A stretch of DNA of 64,000 nt. Source: CAZPXZ01 sp965221505. Lineage in GTDB: Bacteria; Pseudomonadota; Alphaproteobacteria; Rhodobacterales; CAZPXZ01. The notes beneath the pieces were generated by a model. That model was not told where the DNA came from. It did not search any database and worked only from the letters and a program-made list of their open reading frames with translations. Below are positions 27,562 through 37,863 of the stretch, piece after piece (positions within the stretch are counted from its first letter, which is position 1; each line of letters opens with the position of its first letter). Made by a program: the position numbers and the translations under genes. The stretch covers positions 124,001-188,000 of the forward strand of contig CBDCSI010000002.1 in NCBI GenBank assembly GCA_965221505.1. Direction: 5' to 3'.

Positions 27562-28515
27562 ATGTCGAACTCGCGACCGCCCTCCGCCATCGAGGACGCC
27601 CCGCAAGACGGAACGCTCATGCGCCTCGCGCCGGAGCGGTTCCGGCCCTGGCTGGAACTCATGCGCGCGGACCGGCCGATCGGCACCTGGCTCCTCCTGC
27701 TCCCCTGCTGGCAGGGGGTAGCGTTCGCGGTCGCGGTTCGTGACGGAAGCGGGTGGCACTCATGGAGTCTGGCCGAGGTCTGGCTCCTGGTCGCCTTTGC
27801 CGTCGGCGCCGTCGCCATGCGCGGCGCGGGATGCGTCCTGAACGACATTGTCGACCGGGATTTCGATCGGGCCGTACTCCGCACGCGAAACCGGCCGATC
27901 GCTTCCGGCAAGATCAGCCGTGCCGAAGCCGCGACGTTCGGCCTGGCACTCTGCCTGGCAGGCGGGGCAGTCCTCCTGACGATGAACCGGTACGCCGTCG
28001 CGCTTTGCCTGGTCTCGCTCGTCCCCGCCGCGTTCTACCCGTTCGCCAAGCGCCTGACCTGGTGGCCGCAGGTCTTCCTCGGAATCGCGTTCAATTGGGG
28101 CGCGCTTGCGGGCTGGGCGGCCGTCACCGGATCGCTGTCGCCGGCGCCCTTGCTGCTCTATGTCGGCGGCATCTTCTGGACCGTCGGGTACGACACGATC
28201 TACGCTCTGATGGACCGGCAGGACGACCGCCAGGCAGGCGTAAAGTCCACCGCATTGCTGTTCGGAAACGCCGTCCGGCCGGCAGTTGCCGTTTCCTATG
28301 CGTGCGCGGTCCTGCTGGCCGGCGGCGCCGGGATTGTCGCCGGACTGGGACCGCTCTTCTGGGCGGGGCTGGTCGCCTACGCACTCCACCTCGCATGGCA
28401 GGTTCGTACGCTGCGCGTCGACGACCGGGCCCGGTGTCTCCGGCTGTTCCGCTCCAACCGCGACGCCGGACTTCTCCTGTGTCTCGCCATGTCGCTCGGC
28501 GGCGCAATCTCGTGA
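27562..28515 (+). CDS. ubiA: 4-hydroxybenzoate octaprenyltransferase UbiA
   Basis: A 317-residue multispanning membrane prenyltransferase that joins a polyprenyl diphosphate to 4-hydroxybenzoate in ubiquinone synthesis. The two Asp-rich motifs are NDIVDRDFD (94-102) and YDTIYALMDRQDD (about 213-225). About eight hydrophobic helices follow a polar N-terminus. The ATG is the first Met of the conserved region; the open frame extends upstream only as shadow of the ATPase pseudogene. Confidence 0.94.
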   Translation: MSNSRPPSAIEDAPQDGTLMRLAPERFRPWLELMRADRPIGTWLLLLPCWQGVAFAVAVRDGSGWHSWSLAEVWLLVAFAVGAVAMRGAGCVLNDIVDRDFDRAVLRTRNRPIASGKISRAEAATFGLALCLAGGAVLLTMNRYAVALCLVSLVPAAFYPFAKRLTWWPQVFLGIAFNWGALAGWAAVTGSLSPAPLLLYVGGIFWTVGYDTIYALMDRQDDRQAGVKSTALLFGNAVRPAVAVSYACAVLLAGGAGIVAGLGPLFWAGLVAYALHLAWQVRTLRVDDRARCLRLFRSNRDAGLLLCLAMSLGGAIS

Positions 28516-28594
28516 GACGCGGCAATGCGCGTGCTAGACCGGCTCGGCGCGGCCCGGCGGTCATGCCGCCCGGCGCCCGGTCCTGGCCCCGCCG

Positions 28595-29515
28595 GTGACG
28601 CCGTCGCCAGGGTCGGGCGGAAGCCCGGCGAAGTGGATGCTGGTCGTCGTGGCGGCCATGGCGTATCTGCCGGGCATCGACGCTTTCGCCAAGAGCCTCG
28701 CGGACGAGCTTCCCACGTTGCAGATCGCCTTCGCGCGATTTGCGTTCCAGTCCGTGATGATGACGGCGGCCATTCTGGCGTTCTTGCCCGGCGCTACGCT
28801 TCGGGTGCGGCAGCCCCTTCTCCTCGTCGTGCCCGGACTGTGCATCGGCGCTGCGACGCTCTGCTTCTTCGCCGCTCTGGTCCACCTGCCGATCGCCGAC
28901 GCTCTCGCAATCTTCTTCGTCGAGCCCTTCGTGCTGACGTTTCTCGCGGTTCTGCTGCTCGGCGAACGGATCGGCTGGAGGAGGATCGTCGCCATCTTCT
29001 GCGGCCTCGCCGGCGCGTTTCTGGTGATTCGCCCGAATTTCGTCGCCTTCGGACCGCCGGCGCTCTATCCGCTCGGCACGGCCTTCCTCTTCGCCCTATA
29101 CGTCGTGACGTCGCGCCGGCTGCTGGCGGAGCTGGGACCGGCGGTGCTGATGATGGTGACCGGTTACGCCGGTGCGGCCGTGCTCGGGATCGCCCTCCTG
29201 CTCGGCTGGAGTCTGGGTTTCGAGGCGGCGACCCCGGTCGCGCCCACTCCGGATCAGTGGCTTCGAATTGCGGGCCTCGGCTTCGTCGCGACCTCGGGAC
29301 ACCTGATGCTGGTGACGGCGCTTCGCCACCTCTCCGCATCGGTCGTCGCTCCGTTTCAGTATCTCGAAATCGTATCCGGCGCAATCCTCGGATACCTGCT
29401 GTTCGACGACTTTCCGGATGTCCTCTCCTGGCTCGGCATCCTGATCATCGTCGCGTCCGGCGTGTTCGTCTACTGGCGAGAGTCCCACGCAAGACGCGCC
29501 GCCCGTCGGAGGTGA
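28595..29515 (+). CDS. DMT-family (EamA) transporter
   Basis: A 306-residue protein with ten predicted helices arranged as two EamA repeats (first ending near FLVIRPNF, second near GVFVYWRES). Typical motifs are IADALAIFFVEPFVLTFLAVLLLGERI and ASVVAPFQYLEIVSGAILGYLLF. It probably exports a small metabolite or amino acid; substrate unknown. The start is GTG at the annotated position or an ATG 42 bp downstream, just before the first helix. Confidence 0.88.
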   Translation: MTPSPGSGGSPAKWMLVVVAAMAYLPGIDAFAKSLADELPTLQIAFARFAFQSVMMTAAILAFLPGATLRVRQPLLLVVPGLCIGAATLCFFAALVHLPIADALAIFFVEPFVLTFLAVLLLGERIGWRRIVAIFCGLAGAFLVIRPNFVAFGPPALYPLGTAFLFALYVVTSRRLLAELGPAVLMMVTGYAGAAVLGIALLLGWSLGFEAATPVAPTPDQWLRIAGLGFVATSGHLMLVTALRHLSASVVAPFQYLEIVSGAILGYLLFDDFPDVLSWLGILIIVASGVFVYWRESHARRAARRR

Positions 29516-29629
29516 AGCGCGGTTCCGCCGTCCGGGTCGGTCGCAATTTGGGGCCGACGCCGGCTTGACTTGGGCAAGGCGCGCCCGTATCCTTCGCGCC
29601 GCTTGCGCTCAGGCTGATTCTGGCGCGAC

Positions 29630-29704
29630 GGGCGCGTAGCTCAGTGGGAGAGCACTACGTTGACATCGTAGGGGTCGGTGGTTCAATCCCACCCGCGCCC
29701 ACCA
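29630..29704 (+). tRNA. tRNA-Val (anticodon GAC)
   Basis: A complete cloverleaf of 75 nt including an encoded CCA. The acceptor GGGCGCG (29630-29636) pairs with CGCGCCC (29694-29700). D arm GCTC...GAGC, anticodon stem CTACG/CGTAG around loop TTGACAT with anticodon GAC, and T arm GGTGG-TTCAATC-CCACC. Discriminator A then CCA. It reads valine GUC/GUU codons. Confidence 0.97.
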
Positions 29705-29769
29705 TCCGACACGCGACCGCTCGGCTCAGCCGCCGGGCGCGAATCCTGCCAGGAAGACGGAACAGTCCG

Positions 29770-29895
29770 ATGAAGATCAAGAACTCGCTTCGCTCGCTGA
29801 AGAACCGGGAGCGTTCCTGTCGCGTAATTCGCCGCAAGGGACGGGTATACGTGATCAACAAGCGGCAGCCCCGCTTCAAGGCGCGCCAGGGATAG
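29770..29895 (+). CDS. rpmJ: 50S ribosomal protein bL36 (zinc-free form)
   Basis: A 41-residue basic protein of the large ribosomal subunit: MKIKNSLRSLKNRERSCRVI, then RRKGRVYVINKRQPRFKARQG. It lacks the four-residue zinc ribbon of C+ bL36 and keeps a single Cys, the form usual in alphaproteobacteria. It lies 65 bp after tRNA-Val. Confidence 0.96.
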   Translation: MKIKNSLRSLKNRERSCRVIRRKGRVYVINKRQPRFKARQG

Positions 29896-30002
29896 AAGCC
29901 GCGTCTTCCGAACTCCGTACCGCCGCGTAGCTCCGGCGGATCGCCGCACCCGAGACACCCGCGCCGGCCAGGTGCCGTTCGCCTGCCGGAGAGTGGACTG
30001 AA

Positions 30003-31271
30003 TTGTCGGGAATCACGCTGGTCGAAGCGCTGAACTATCGCTGCCTGCGACAGGTTCGCCAGCCGCTCGAGCCGTTTCACGTCATGGTCGGCCCGAACGC
30101 TTCGGGCAAGTCGACTTTTCTCGACGCGATCGAATTCCTCGGCGACATCGTATCGACCGGGGTGGCCGCGGCCGTGGAGAGCCGGACGCCTGACCCGCAG
30201 GGGTTGGTCGGAGCGAACGCGAACGGCAACCGCATCGAGTTGGCGGTCGAAGCCAGGGTCCCCTCGTCCCTCGGCGCACGCGCGCGGCAGCCAGGCGATT
30301 CGAAGGTTCGGTACCAGATACGCCTCGTACTCGATACGACCGAACGGGAGTTCGAACTCGAGCACGAAACGCTCCTGCTGCGGAACTCCGTCGCCGACGA
30401 CGAACTCGCCGGGGGCAGCTCCGTTCCGGCCCCGCTCCCGCCGCCGGACGCGTCACCGGTTCGAACCGCGAGCGAGGACGACAGGATCCCGGTCGGCAAG
30501 GCCGCAGGCGGAGGCGACCGCTTTCGCGACGAGACCGTTCCCGCGAACGAGGAAGAGATTCCTTCCTTCCGATCGGACACGGGGAAGTCCGCTTTGGGCA
30601 ACTTGCCGGACGACCCGTCTGCCTCTCCCGTCTCGACCTGGTTTCGCGACCTTCTCTCGAAGGGCATCCGGAGACTCGCGCCGGACATCGGAAGGATTCG
30701 GCGCCCCGCTCCGCCGACCCGCACCCTCGGGCTTCTCCCTGACGGCTCCAACCTTGCGTGGGTTGCGAAACGCTTGCGCGAGGAGAACCCGCATCGGCAC
30801 CGGGCATGGATTCGGCATCTGCGAATTGCCCTGCCGGACTTGCTGGATATCGACGCGACCGAGCGCCCGGAAGACCGCCGCCGATACCTGAACTACCGGT
30901 TCGCAGGCGAGCGGACCGTTCCGTCCTGGCTTGTATCGCACGGGATACTGAGACTGACCGTCCTGACCCTCCCGGCCTATCTGAACGAACCCGGCGGCGT
31001 CTACCTGATCGAGGAACCGGAGGCCGGGATTCACCCGGGCTCCGTTTCGGTGTTGTACGATTCGTTGGCGTCCATATACGACGGTCAGGTCCTGTTGACG
31101 ACGCATTCGCCCGCGCTCCTGAACGAGACCCGCCCAGAAAGCGTCCTGTGCTTCCGCCGGGACGACGCCGGAGCGACGGACATCGTTTCCGCCTCCGAAC
31201 ATCCGATGCTGAAAGACTGGCACGGAAACCCGGATCTCGGCATGGCGCTCGCCGCTGGCGTTCTCGGATAG
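30003..31271 (+). CDS. AAA-family (RecF/OLD-like) ATPase
   Basis: A 422-residue stand-alone ATPase. Seen: Walker A GPNASGKST (30-38), signature-like WLVSHGILRLTVL (309-321), Walker B VYLIEEPEAGIHP (333-345) and TTHSP (366-370). The C-terminus EHPMLKDWHGNPDLGMALAAGVLG is characteristic of a subgroup often paired with a second, nuclease-like gene; none is seen in the 196 bp before the convergent next gene. Residues about 120-240 form a low-complexity acidic/Pro/Ser-rich insertion. Start is TTG. Function unknown; defence or DNA repair is inferred from family. Confidence 0.85.
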   Translation: MSGITLVEALNYRCLRQVRQPLEPFHVMVGPNASGKSTFLDAIEFLGDIVSTGVAAAVESRTPDPQGLVGANANGNRIELAVEARVPSSLGARARQPGDSKVRYQIRLVLDTTEREFELEHETLLLRNSVADDELAGGSSVPAPLPPPDASPVRTASEDDRIPVGKAAGGGDRFRDETVPANEEEIPSFRSDTGKSALGNLPDDPSASPVSTWFRDLLSKGIRRLAPDIGRIRRPAPPTRTLGLLPDGSNLAWVAKRLREENPHRHRAWIRHLRIALPDLLDIDATERPEDRRRYLNYRFAGERTVPSWLVSHGILRLTVLTLPAYLNEPGGVYLIEEPEAGIHPGSVSVLYDSLASIYDGQVLLTTHSPALLNETRPESVLCFRRDDAGATDIVSASEHPMLKDWHGNPDLGMALAAGVLG

Positions 31272-31467
31272 ACGCCCGAAACCCGCAGAATACGCGGCCG
31301 GCGGACGCTTCCTCCCGTATGCGGAAGCGACGATCGTCTGTGTCCAGGCGACAATAGGCAATCCCCGACCGTACGGTCTCGCCTGTCAAGCGAAATTCGG
31401 ATCGAATCCGGCGAGGAACGCCGACGCGCCCGTTCGCTTTCCTGGGCGCAGCGGGTCGAGCGGTCGT

Positions 31468-32718
31468 CTATCCCGGCTCGCCCCCGTATTCCCGCTCGTC
31501 CGCGATTACCCGTCCGTCGTTCGGCAGCGAGCCGACCGCAACGATCTCCACGTCGCAGCGCATCCGGAATTCGCTGCGCGCGACGTCGGCGATCCGCTCC
31601 GCCAGTCCGGCGGGCGCCCCGGCGTCGCACTCGCATTGCAGCGACAGCTCGTCCCGCTCGTCGCTTCGGGTCACCACCGCACGCAACCGACGCATCTCCG
31701 GCACCTGCCTCTGGACCGACGCGACCTGCGATGCGTGAACGAAAAGGCCCCGTATCTTGGTGGACTGGTCGGCGCGCCCCAGCCAGCCGCGTATTCGAGG
31801 CGCGGTCCGTCCGCAGGGGCTGTCGCCCGGCAAGATCGCCGAAAGGTCGCCGGTCGCGAACCGGAACAACGGATAGACAGGGCTGAGCACGGACACGACG
31901 ACCTCGCCCACCTCGCCGTCGGGAACCGGATCCCCCGTGCCGGGACGCACGATTTCGAGAATGACGTGCTCGTCCACGATCATCCCGTCCAGCGCGTCGC
32001 TCTCGTACGCGATCAGCCCGACGTCCGCCGTGCCGTAGCACTGCCGGCAGCGGATCCCGCGCTCTTCGTAGAATTCCCGGAGGGACGGAAACAGCGCCCC
32101 GCCGGTCACCAGCATCCTGCGGAAGCACCGCAGATCCAGTCCTTCCTCCGCACCCTTGTCGAGAATCGCCTTCAGAAAGTCCGGCGTTCCGACGAAACCC
32201 GTCGGCTTCAGGCTCGCCGCGACCTGCGCCTGCATCGCGGTGTTTCCGGTCCCGCCCGGGATCACGCCGGCGCCTACCTCCCGCAGCCCCGCCTCCAGCA
32301 TCGCGCCGGCGGGAGACATGTGGTACGAGAACCCGTTCAGCACCAGATCCCCGGAGACGAACCCGGACGCACGCAGCGCCCGTGCGAACCGCCAGGTGTC
32401 CGAGCCGGCGATTCCAGGCTCGAAGATCGGACCGGGCGAGACGAAGACGTGCGAGAATCCGTCCTCGCCGCCCACGGCCTTGAGCGCAAGACCCCCGAAG
32501 GGCGGATCGGCCGACTGCAGCGCCGTCAGATCGCTCTTTCTGAGCAACGGAAGTCGCGACAGCGTGCCTGGCCGGGTGACGCCGGCCGTATCCACGCCGG
32601 CGAACCGTTTCCGCCACCCTGGCGCCTCCGCCTGCGCGATCCGCAGCTGCGCCTGCAGCACGGCGAACTGCGCCCCGTCCCGTACTTCCGGGCTACGGAA
32701 TTCCAGCTTGTCGTTCAT
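31468..32718 (-). CDS. Phenylacetate-CoA ligase-family adenylate-forming enzyme
   Basis: A 416-residue protein of the PaaK/AMP-dependent ligase group. Seen: VFVSPGPIFEPG (P-loop position, modified from the usual SSGTTG), YGTADVGLIAYE, and the C-terminal hinge FATGDLSAILPGDSPCGRTAPRIRGWLGRADQSTKIRG. It probably activates an aromatic carboxylate (phenylacetate or benzoate type) with ATP and CoA. It is the last gene, on the same strand, of the Liv-type import cluster, 109 bp after the binding protein with a hairpin between. Confidence 0.9.
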   Translation of the reverse strand: MNDKLEFRSPEVRDGAQFAVLQAQLRIAQAEAPGWRKRFAGVDTAGVTRPGTLSRLPLLRKSDLTALQSADPPFGGLALKAVGGEDGFSHVFVSPGPIFEPGIAGSDTWRFARALRASGFVSGDLVLNGFSYHMSPAGAMLEAGLREVGAGVIPGGTGNTAMQAQVAASLKPTGFVGTPDFLKAILDKGAEEGLDLRCFRRMLVTGGALFPSLREFYEERGIRCRQCYGTADVGLIAYESDALDGMIVDEHVILEIVRPGTGDPVPDGEVGEVVVSVLSPVYPLFRFATGDLSAILPGDSPCGRTAPRIRGWLGRADQSTKIRGLFVHASQVASVQRQVPEMRRLRAVVTRSDERDELSLQCECDAGAPAGLAERIADVARSEFRMRCDVEIVAVGSLPNDGRVIADEREYGGEPG

Positions 32719-32780
32719 GGCGTCCCTTGCGGCAGAATCGGATCCCAGCTCCGATTCGCCGGCCAAGTCCAAAGCGTGTT

Positions 32781-32807
32781 GCGGCGCCCCGAGGACCGGG
32801 GCGCCGC
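32781..32807 (-). terminator. Stable hairpin after the Liv-type binding-protein gene
   Basis: GCGGCGCCCC (32781-32790) pairs perfectly with GGGGCGCCGC (32798-32807) around a 7-base loop. It lies 20 bp after the binding-protein stop. No T-tract follows, so it may be an attenuator or mRNA-stabilising structure that raises expression of the binding protein over the downstream ligase. Confidence 0.6.
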
Positions 32808-32827
32808 CATGCACGGGTATCGCCGGC

Positions 32828-34147
32828 TCAGCAGTCGCGCGGCGTCAGGCCGTTCTCGGCCGCATAGGCTGCAGAGTCTTGCTCGATCAGCGGATCGATG
32901 ACCTCACGATCCGAGTCGTAGAATCCCGATACCACGTTCCACGCGTCAGCCGCCGCGTCCCACTTCATCATCTGGATCTGACGCGGACCGGCGTGATTGG
33001 CGCAGGAGATGCTAACCGACGGCAGGAACCCGGCGAGACCGAGCTCGGCTAGCCGCGCCTCGTCGACCGAGAGCGCCTCGAACCCGTCGCGGACATGAAT
33101 GCCCCGGACCTCGTTGGTTCCGTGAATCTCCATGGCGGTCCGAATAGCCTCCGAGGTCCAGATGGCGGCCGCCATGCCGCGGTTGTAGAGCACTTCGCCG
33201 ACCGCTTCCTTCGCGCCGTCATGCTGGATTTTGCCTTCGTCGTAGAGGGCGAGAATCTGCTGGTGGACTTCCGTATCGGTGCCGGTGCCGTGGAAACCGC
33301 CGGAGAGATAGCCGTCGGCCGAGGCGCCCGAGGGCCGCGTGTCGACCTCGGATCCCGACCACCAGTTGCCGATGAAGCGGTCCATCGGATAGCGGATCGA
33401 GGAAGCTTCCTTGATCGCCACCTGATTCATCACGCCCCATCCCCAGAGCAGCACCCAGTCGGGTTGCTCGCGGCGGATCTGGATCCAGGTCGCCTTCTGC
33501 TCCTGACCCGGATGGTCGACCGCAAGCGGCAGGAACTCGAAGCCGTGCTTGGCCGAGAGGGCCTCCAGCGTCGGAATGGGCTCCTTGCCGTAGGCGGAAT
33601 TGTGATACACCAGCGCGATCTTCTTGCCGGCGAGCCCGTCCGTGCCCCCTTCCTGTTCGGCGATGTATTTCACGAACACGGACGCTTGGTCCCAATAGGT
33701 GGCCGGGAAGTTGAACACCCAGGGAAACACCCTTCCGTTGACGGCGGAGGTGCGCCCGTAGCCCATGGAGAAGATCGGGATCTCGTCGACGGCGGCTTTC
33801 GGGATCAGCTGATAGGTGATGCCGGTCGAAAGCGGCTGGAAGACCAGCGCACCCGATTCGCCTTCGTTTTTCAGGTTCTCGTAGCACTCGACGCCCTGCT
33901 TGGTGTTGTAGGCGGTCTCGCACTCGATCAGATTGATTCGGGCGCCGTTGATGCCGCCGTCACGCTCGTTCAGAAGCGCGAAATAGTCCCAGTATCCGTT
34001 CGCGAACGGAATTCCGCCGGGCGCGTACGGGCCCGTGCGGTAGGCGAGCGACGGAACCGTGAGTTCGTACGCGCTGGCCAGGCCGCCGAAGCCGACGCTG
34101 ACGGCGGCCGCGAGCGCTCCGGTCCGAAGCATGGTTTTCCATTTCAT
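32828..34147 (-). CDS. Branched-chain amino acid/aromatic-type ABC substrate-binding protein
   Basis: A 439-residue periplasmic protein with a Sec signal (MKWKTMLRTG, hydrophobic Ala/Val/Gly core, cleavage near ASA-YEL). It is of the LivJ-like periplasmic-binding type I family: YRTGPYAPGGIPFANGYWDY, then GKKIALVYHNSAYGKEPIP and the hinge region VLLWGWGVMNQ. These proteins often bind aromatic or short-chain acids rather than Leu/Ile/Val. The flanking CoA ligases favour an acid ligand. Confidence 0.93.
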   Translation of the reverse strand: MKWKTMLRTGALAAAVSVGFGGLASAYELTVPSLAYRTGPYAPGGIPFANGYWDYFALLNERDGGINGARINLIECETAYNTKQGVECYENLKNEGESGALVFQPLSTGITYQLIPKAAVDEIPIFSMGYGRTSAVNGRVFPWVFNFPATYWDQASVFVKYIAEQEGGTDGLAGKKIALVYHNSAYGKEPIPTLEALSAKHGFEFLPLAVDHPGQEQKATWIQIRREQPDWVLLWGWGVMNQVAIKEASSIRYPMDRFIGNWWSGSEVDTRPSGASADGYLSGGFHGTGTDTEVHQQILALYDEGKIQHDGAKEAVGEVLYNRGMAAAIWTSEAIRTAMEIHGTNEVRGIHVRDGFEALSVDEARLAELGLAGFLPSVSISCANHAGPRQIQMMKWDAAADAWNVVSGFYDSDREVIDPLIEQDSAAYAAENGLTPRDC

Positions 34148-34203
34148 TGGATTATCCCCTCTGTTCGTTGACTTTCTCTCGTCGGTCGCCGCGCGCGAAC
34201 GGC

Positions 34204-35034
<831 letters not shown>

Positions 35035-35047
35035 CCTGCGCCTCCGC

Positions 35048-36124
35048 TCAATAGGGGAACGGCCAGAGCCGCAGCTTTTCCTTCACGATCGCCCAGAGCC
35101 GGGCGAGACCGTGCGGCTCGACGATCAGGAAGAACACGATCAGCGCCCCGAACACCGTGATCTCGATGTGTTTGGCGGTGACCGCGAGAAAGCCCAGACC
35201 GCCGACCAGGAAGTTCTTCAGGACGATCGGCAGGAGAACCATGAAGGCGGCGCCGAGAAACGATCCCAGCATGGTCCCGAGGCCGCCGATGATCACCATG
35301 AACAGCACCAGGAAGGACTGGTCGATGCCGAAGGCCTCGGTCGTCTCGGCGGCGCCGAGCCAGACGGCGAAGTAGAGCGAACCGGCCATGCCGACGTAGA
35401 ACGAACTGACGGCGAACGCCGAGAGCTTGGCGCGAAGCGGGTTCACGCCGATGATCTCGGCCGCGATGTCCATATCGCGAATCGCTTGCCAGGACCGGCC
35501 CACGCGACCGCGCACGAGGTTGCGCGCCGCCAGACCGAAGATCGTGAGGAACGCCAGGCAGAAGAGATACGTCGCCCAGGACGGCGCCGCCGGCCCGGTG
35601 ATCTCGATCCCGAACAGGGTGCGGACCGGGCTCGAAATCTGGCCGGTCGGCGAGTGGTTGTAGAACCAGGGAACGCGGTTGAAGAGCCACACGAGGAAGA
35701 ATTGCGCGGCGAGCGTCGCGACCGCGAGATAAAACCCCTTGATGCGAAGCGACGGCAGACCGAAGGCGACGCCCACCAGCGCCGTGATCAGCCCCGAGAT
35801 CACCACGATGAAGGCGATGTTCAGGTCCGGAAACGCCGTCATCAGCTTGTAGGTCGAATAGGCTCCCACCGCCATGAAGCCGCCGGTCCCGAGGGAGAGC
35901 TGTCCGCAATAGCCGACCAGGATGTTGAGGCCGATGGCGGCCATCGCGTAAATCAGCACCGGAAGCAGGATAGCGTTTTGCCAGTAGTCGTCGATCAGGA
36001 ACGGAACCACGGCAAACGCGAACAGGAGCGCCGCGCCGAAGGCCCAGCGGTCCTGGCGGAGCGGAAAGAGCTGCTGGTCGTCCCGGTAGGAGACCCGAAA
36101 GTCGCCGGTCTCTCGATACAGCAT
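35048..36124 (-). CDS. Liv-type ABC transporter permease (LivM)
   Basis: A 358-residue inner-membrane permease with about ten hydrophobic segments. Seen: LNILVGYCGQLSLGTGGFMAVGAY and the RAIRDMDIAAEIIGVNPLRAKLSAF loop that contacts the ATPase, both typical of LivM. The N-terminal 30 residues are polar and atypically long. It is separated from LivF by 13 bp and from LivH by 4 bp. Confidence 0.95.
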   Translation of the reverse strand: MLYRETGDFRVSYRDDQQLFPLRQDRWAFGAALLFAFAVVPFLIDDYWQNAILLPVLIYAMAAIGLNILVGYCGQLSLGTGGFMAVGAYSTYKLMTAFPDLNIAFIVVISGLITALVGVAFGLPSLRIKGFYLAVATLAAQFFLVWLFNRVPWFYNHSPTGQISSPVRTLFGIEITGPAAPSWATYLFCLAFLTIFGLAARNLVRGRVGRSWQAIRDMDIAAEIIGVNPLRAKLSAFAVSSFYVGMAGSLYFAVWLGAAETTEAFGIDQSFLVLFMVIIGGLGTMLGSFLGAAFMVLLPIVLKNFLVGGLGFLAVTAKHIEITVFGALIVFFLIVEPHGLARLWAIVKEKLRLWPFPY

Positions 36125-36128
36125 GGCG

Positions 36129-37058
36129 TCACACCCGCTCGATGATGCGTTCGCCGAAGAGCCCCTGCGGCCGGAAAAGCAGGAACACCAGCGCCAGCAC
36201 GTAGGCGAACCAATTCTCGATGGCGCCGCCGACGAAGGGGCCGAGATACACCTCCGCGACCTTCTCGCCGACGCCGATGATCAGGCCGCCGACCACGGCC
36301 CCCGCCACGGAGGTGAAGCCGCCGAGAATGAGAACCGGCAGCGCTTTCAGCGCGATCAGCGAAAGGGAGAACTGCACGCCGGATTTCGAACCCCAGATGA
36401 TGCCCGCCATCAGGGCGACGATGCCCGCCACCGACCAGACCACGACCCAGATCGTCCGCAGCGAAATCCCCACCGAAAGCGCCGCCTGGTGGTCGTCCGC
36501 GACCGCGCGAAGCGCACGCCCGATCCGCGTGTACTGGAAGAAGGCCGCGAGCGCGCCGAGCAGCGCCACTGCGACGGCCGCCGCCGCGACCTCGATCTTC
36601 TCGATGTAGAGATTGAACCGGTCGAGCGCCCAGTCGGACGCCCCCTGGGGCAGGCCGATGTCGAGGATCTTCACGTCGGACCCCCAGAGAATGTCGCCCA
36701 CGCCTTCCAGCACGAACGCCAGGCCGATGGTCGCCATGAACAGGATGATCGGCTCCTGGTTGACCAGGTGGCGCAGCACCAGCCGTTCGATCAGCCACGC
36801 CACGCCCACCATCACCGCGCCGGTCACGGGAATGGCGAGCCACACCGGCAACGCCAGCCACTCGACCTGCGTGTGGAAGACGGGAATGGTGCCGGTCATC
36901 AGGCCGACGAGGGTGAGCGCGGCGAAGAGGCAGAGCACGCCCTGGGCGAAGTTGAAAATGCCGGACGCCTTGAAGATCAGCACGAAGCCGAGGGCGACGA
37001 GCGCATACATGGTGCCGACCATCAGGCCGGTGATCACCGTCTCGATCAGGAACAGCAT
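36129..37058 (-). CDS. Liv-type ABC transporter permease (LivH)
   Basis: A 309-residue permease with about eight hydrophobic helices: GLMVGTMYALVALGFVLIFKASGIFNFAQG at the N-terminal third of the fold and GRALRAVADDHQAALSVGI as the ATPase-contact loop. Standard LivH length. With LivM it forms the membrane channel for an amino acid or organic acid. Confidence 0.95.
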   Translation of the reverse strand: MLFLIETVITGLMVGTMYALVALGFVLIFKASGIFNFAQGVLCLFAALTLVGLMTGTIPVFHTQVEWLALPVWLAIPVTGAVMVGVAWLIERLVLRHLVNQEPIILFMATIGLAFVLEGVGDILWGSDVKILDIGLPQGASDWALDRFNLYIEKIEVAAAAVAVALLGALAAFFQYTRIGRALRAVADDHQAALSVGISLRTIWVVVWSVAGIVALMAGIIWGSKSGVQFSLSLIALKALPVLILGGFTSVAGAVVGGLIIGVGEKVAEVYLGPFVGGAIENWFAYVLALVFLLFRPQGLFGERIIERV

Positions 37059-37068
37059 CCGCTTCCCC

Positions 37069-37863
37069 TCACTCTTCGTGCACGACGCCCAGATACGCGT
37101 CGATCACCGCCGGGTCCGCCCGCACCCCGTCCGGCGACCCGTCGGCGATCTTGCGACCGTAATCCAGCACCACGACCCGGTCGGAGATGTCCATCACCAC
37201 GCCCATGTCGTGTTCGATGAGCGCGATCGTGGTGCCGAACTCGTCGTTCACGTCGAGGATGAAGCGGCACATGTCCTCCTTTTCCTCGAGATTCATGCCC
37301 GCCATCGGCTCGTCGAGGAGAAGGAGCTCCGGCTCCGCCGCCAGCGCCCGACCGAGCTCCACCCGCTTCTGCAAACCGTACGGGAGCCGCCCGACCGGCG
37401 TCTTGCGGATGTGCTGGATTTCCAGAAAGTCGATGACCCGTTCCACGAACTCCCGGTTGGCGACTTCCTCCCTCTCGGCCCTGCCCTTCCACAGCGCCTG
37501 CCAGAACATGCCGACGTTCATCTTGGTCAGACGACCGCTCATGATGTTGTCGAGCGTGCTCATCCCCCGAAACAGCGCGATGTTCTGGAAGGTCCGGGCG
37601 ATTCCGAGCCGGGCGATCTCGTGCGGACGGTTCTGCGTGCGCTTCCGGCCGTGGAACAGGATCTCGCCCTCCTGCGGGCGGTAGAACCCGTTGATCACGT
37701 TCAGAAGCGACGACTTGCCGGCGCCGTTCGGCCCGATGATGGAACGGATCTCGCCCTTGAGGACGTCGAAGCTCACGTCGTCGATCGCGGTGACGCCGCC
37801 GAAGCGCAAGCTGACGTTGCGAAGTTCGAGAACCGTCTCCGCCTGACTGCCGGCTGCGGTCAT
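37069..37863 (-). CDS. Liv-type ABC transporter ATP-binding protein (LivG)
   Basis: A 264-residue ATPase: Walker A GPNGAGKSS (about 42-50), LivG-type insertion with ARTFQNIALFRGMSTLDNIMSGR, signature LPYGLQKRVELGRAL, Walker B LLLLDEPMAGMN and IEHDMGVVM. The start overlaps the stop of the acyl-CoA ligase (ATGA), so transporter and ligase are translationally coupled. Confidence 0.95.
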   Translation of the reverse strand: MTAAGSQAETVLELRNVSLRFGGVTAIDDVSFDVLKGEIRSIIGPNGAGKSSLLNVINGFYRPQEGEILFHGRKRTQNRPHEIARLGIARTFQNIALFRGMSTLDNIMSGRLTKMNVGMFWQALWKGRAEREEVANREFVERVIDFLEIQHIRKTPVGRLPYGLQKRVELGRALAAEPELLLLDEPMAGMNLEEKEDMCRFILDVNDEFGTTIALIEHDMGVVMDISDRVVVLDYGRKIADGSPDGVRADPAVIDAYLGVVHEE

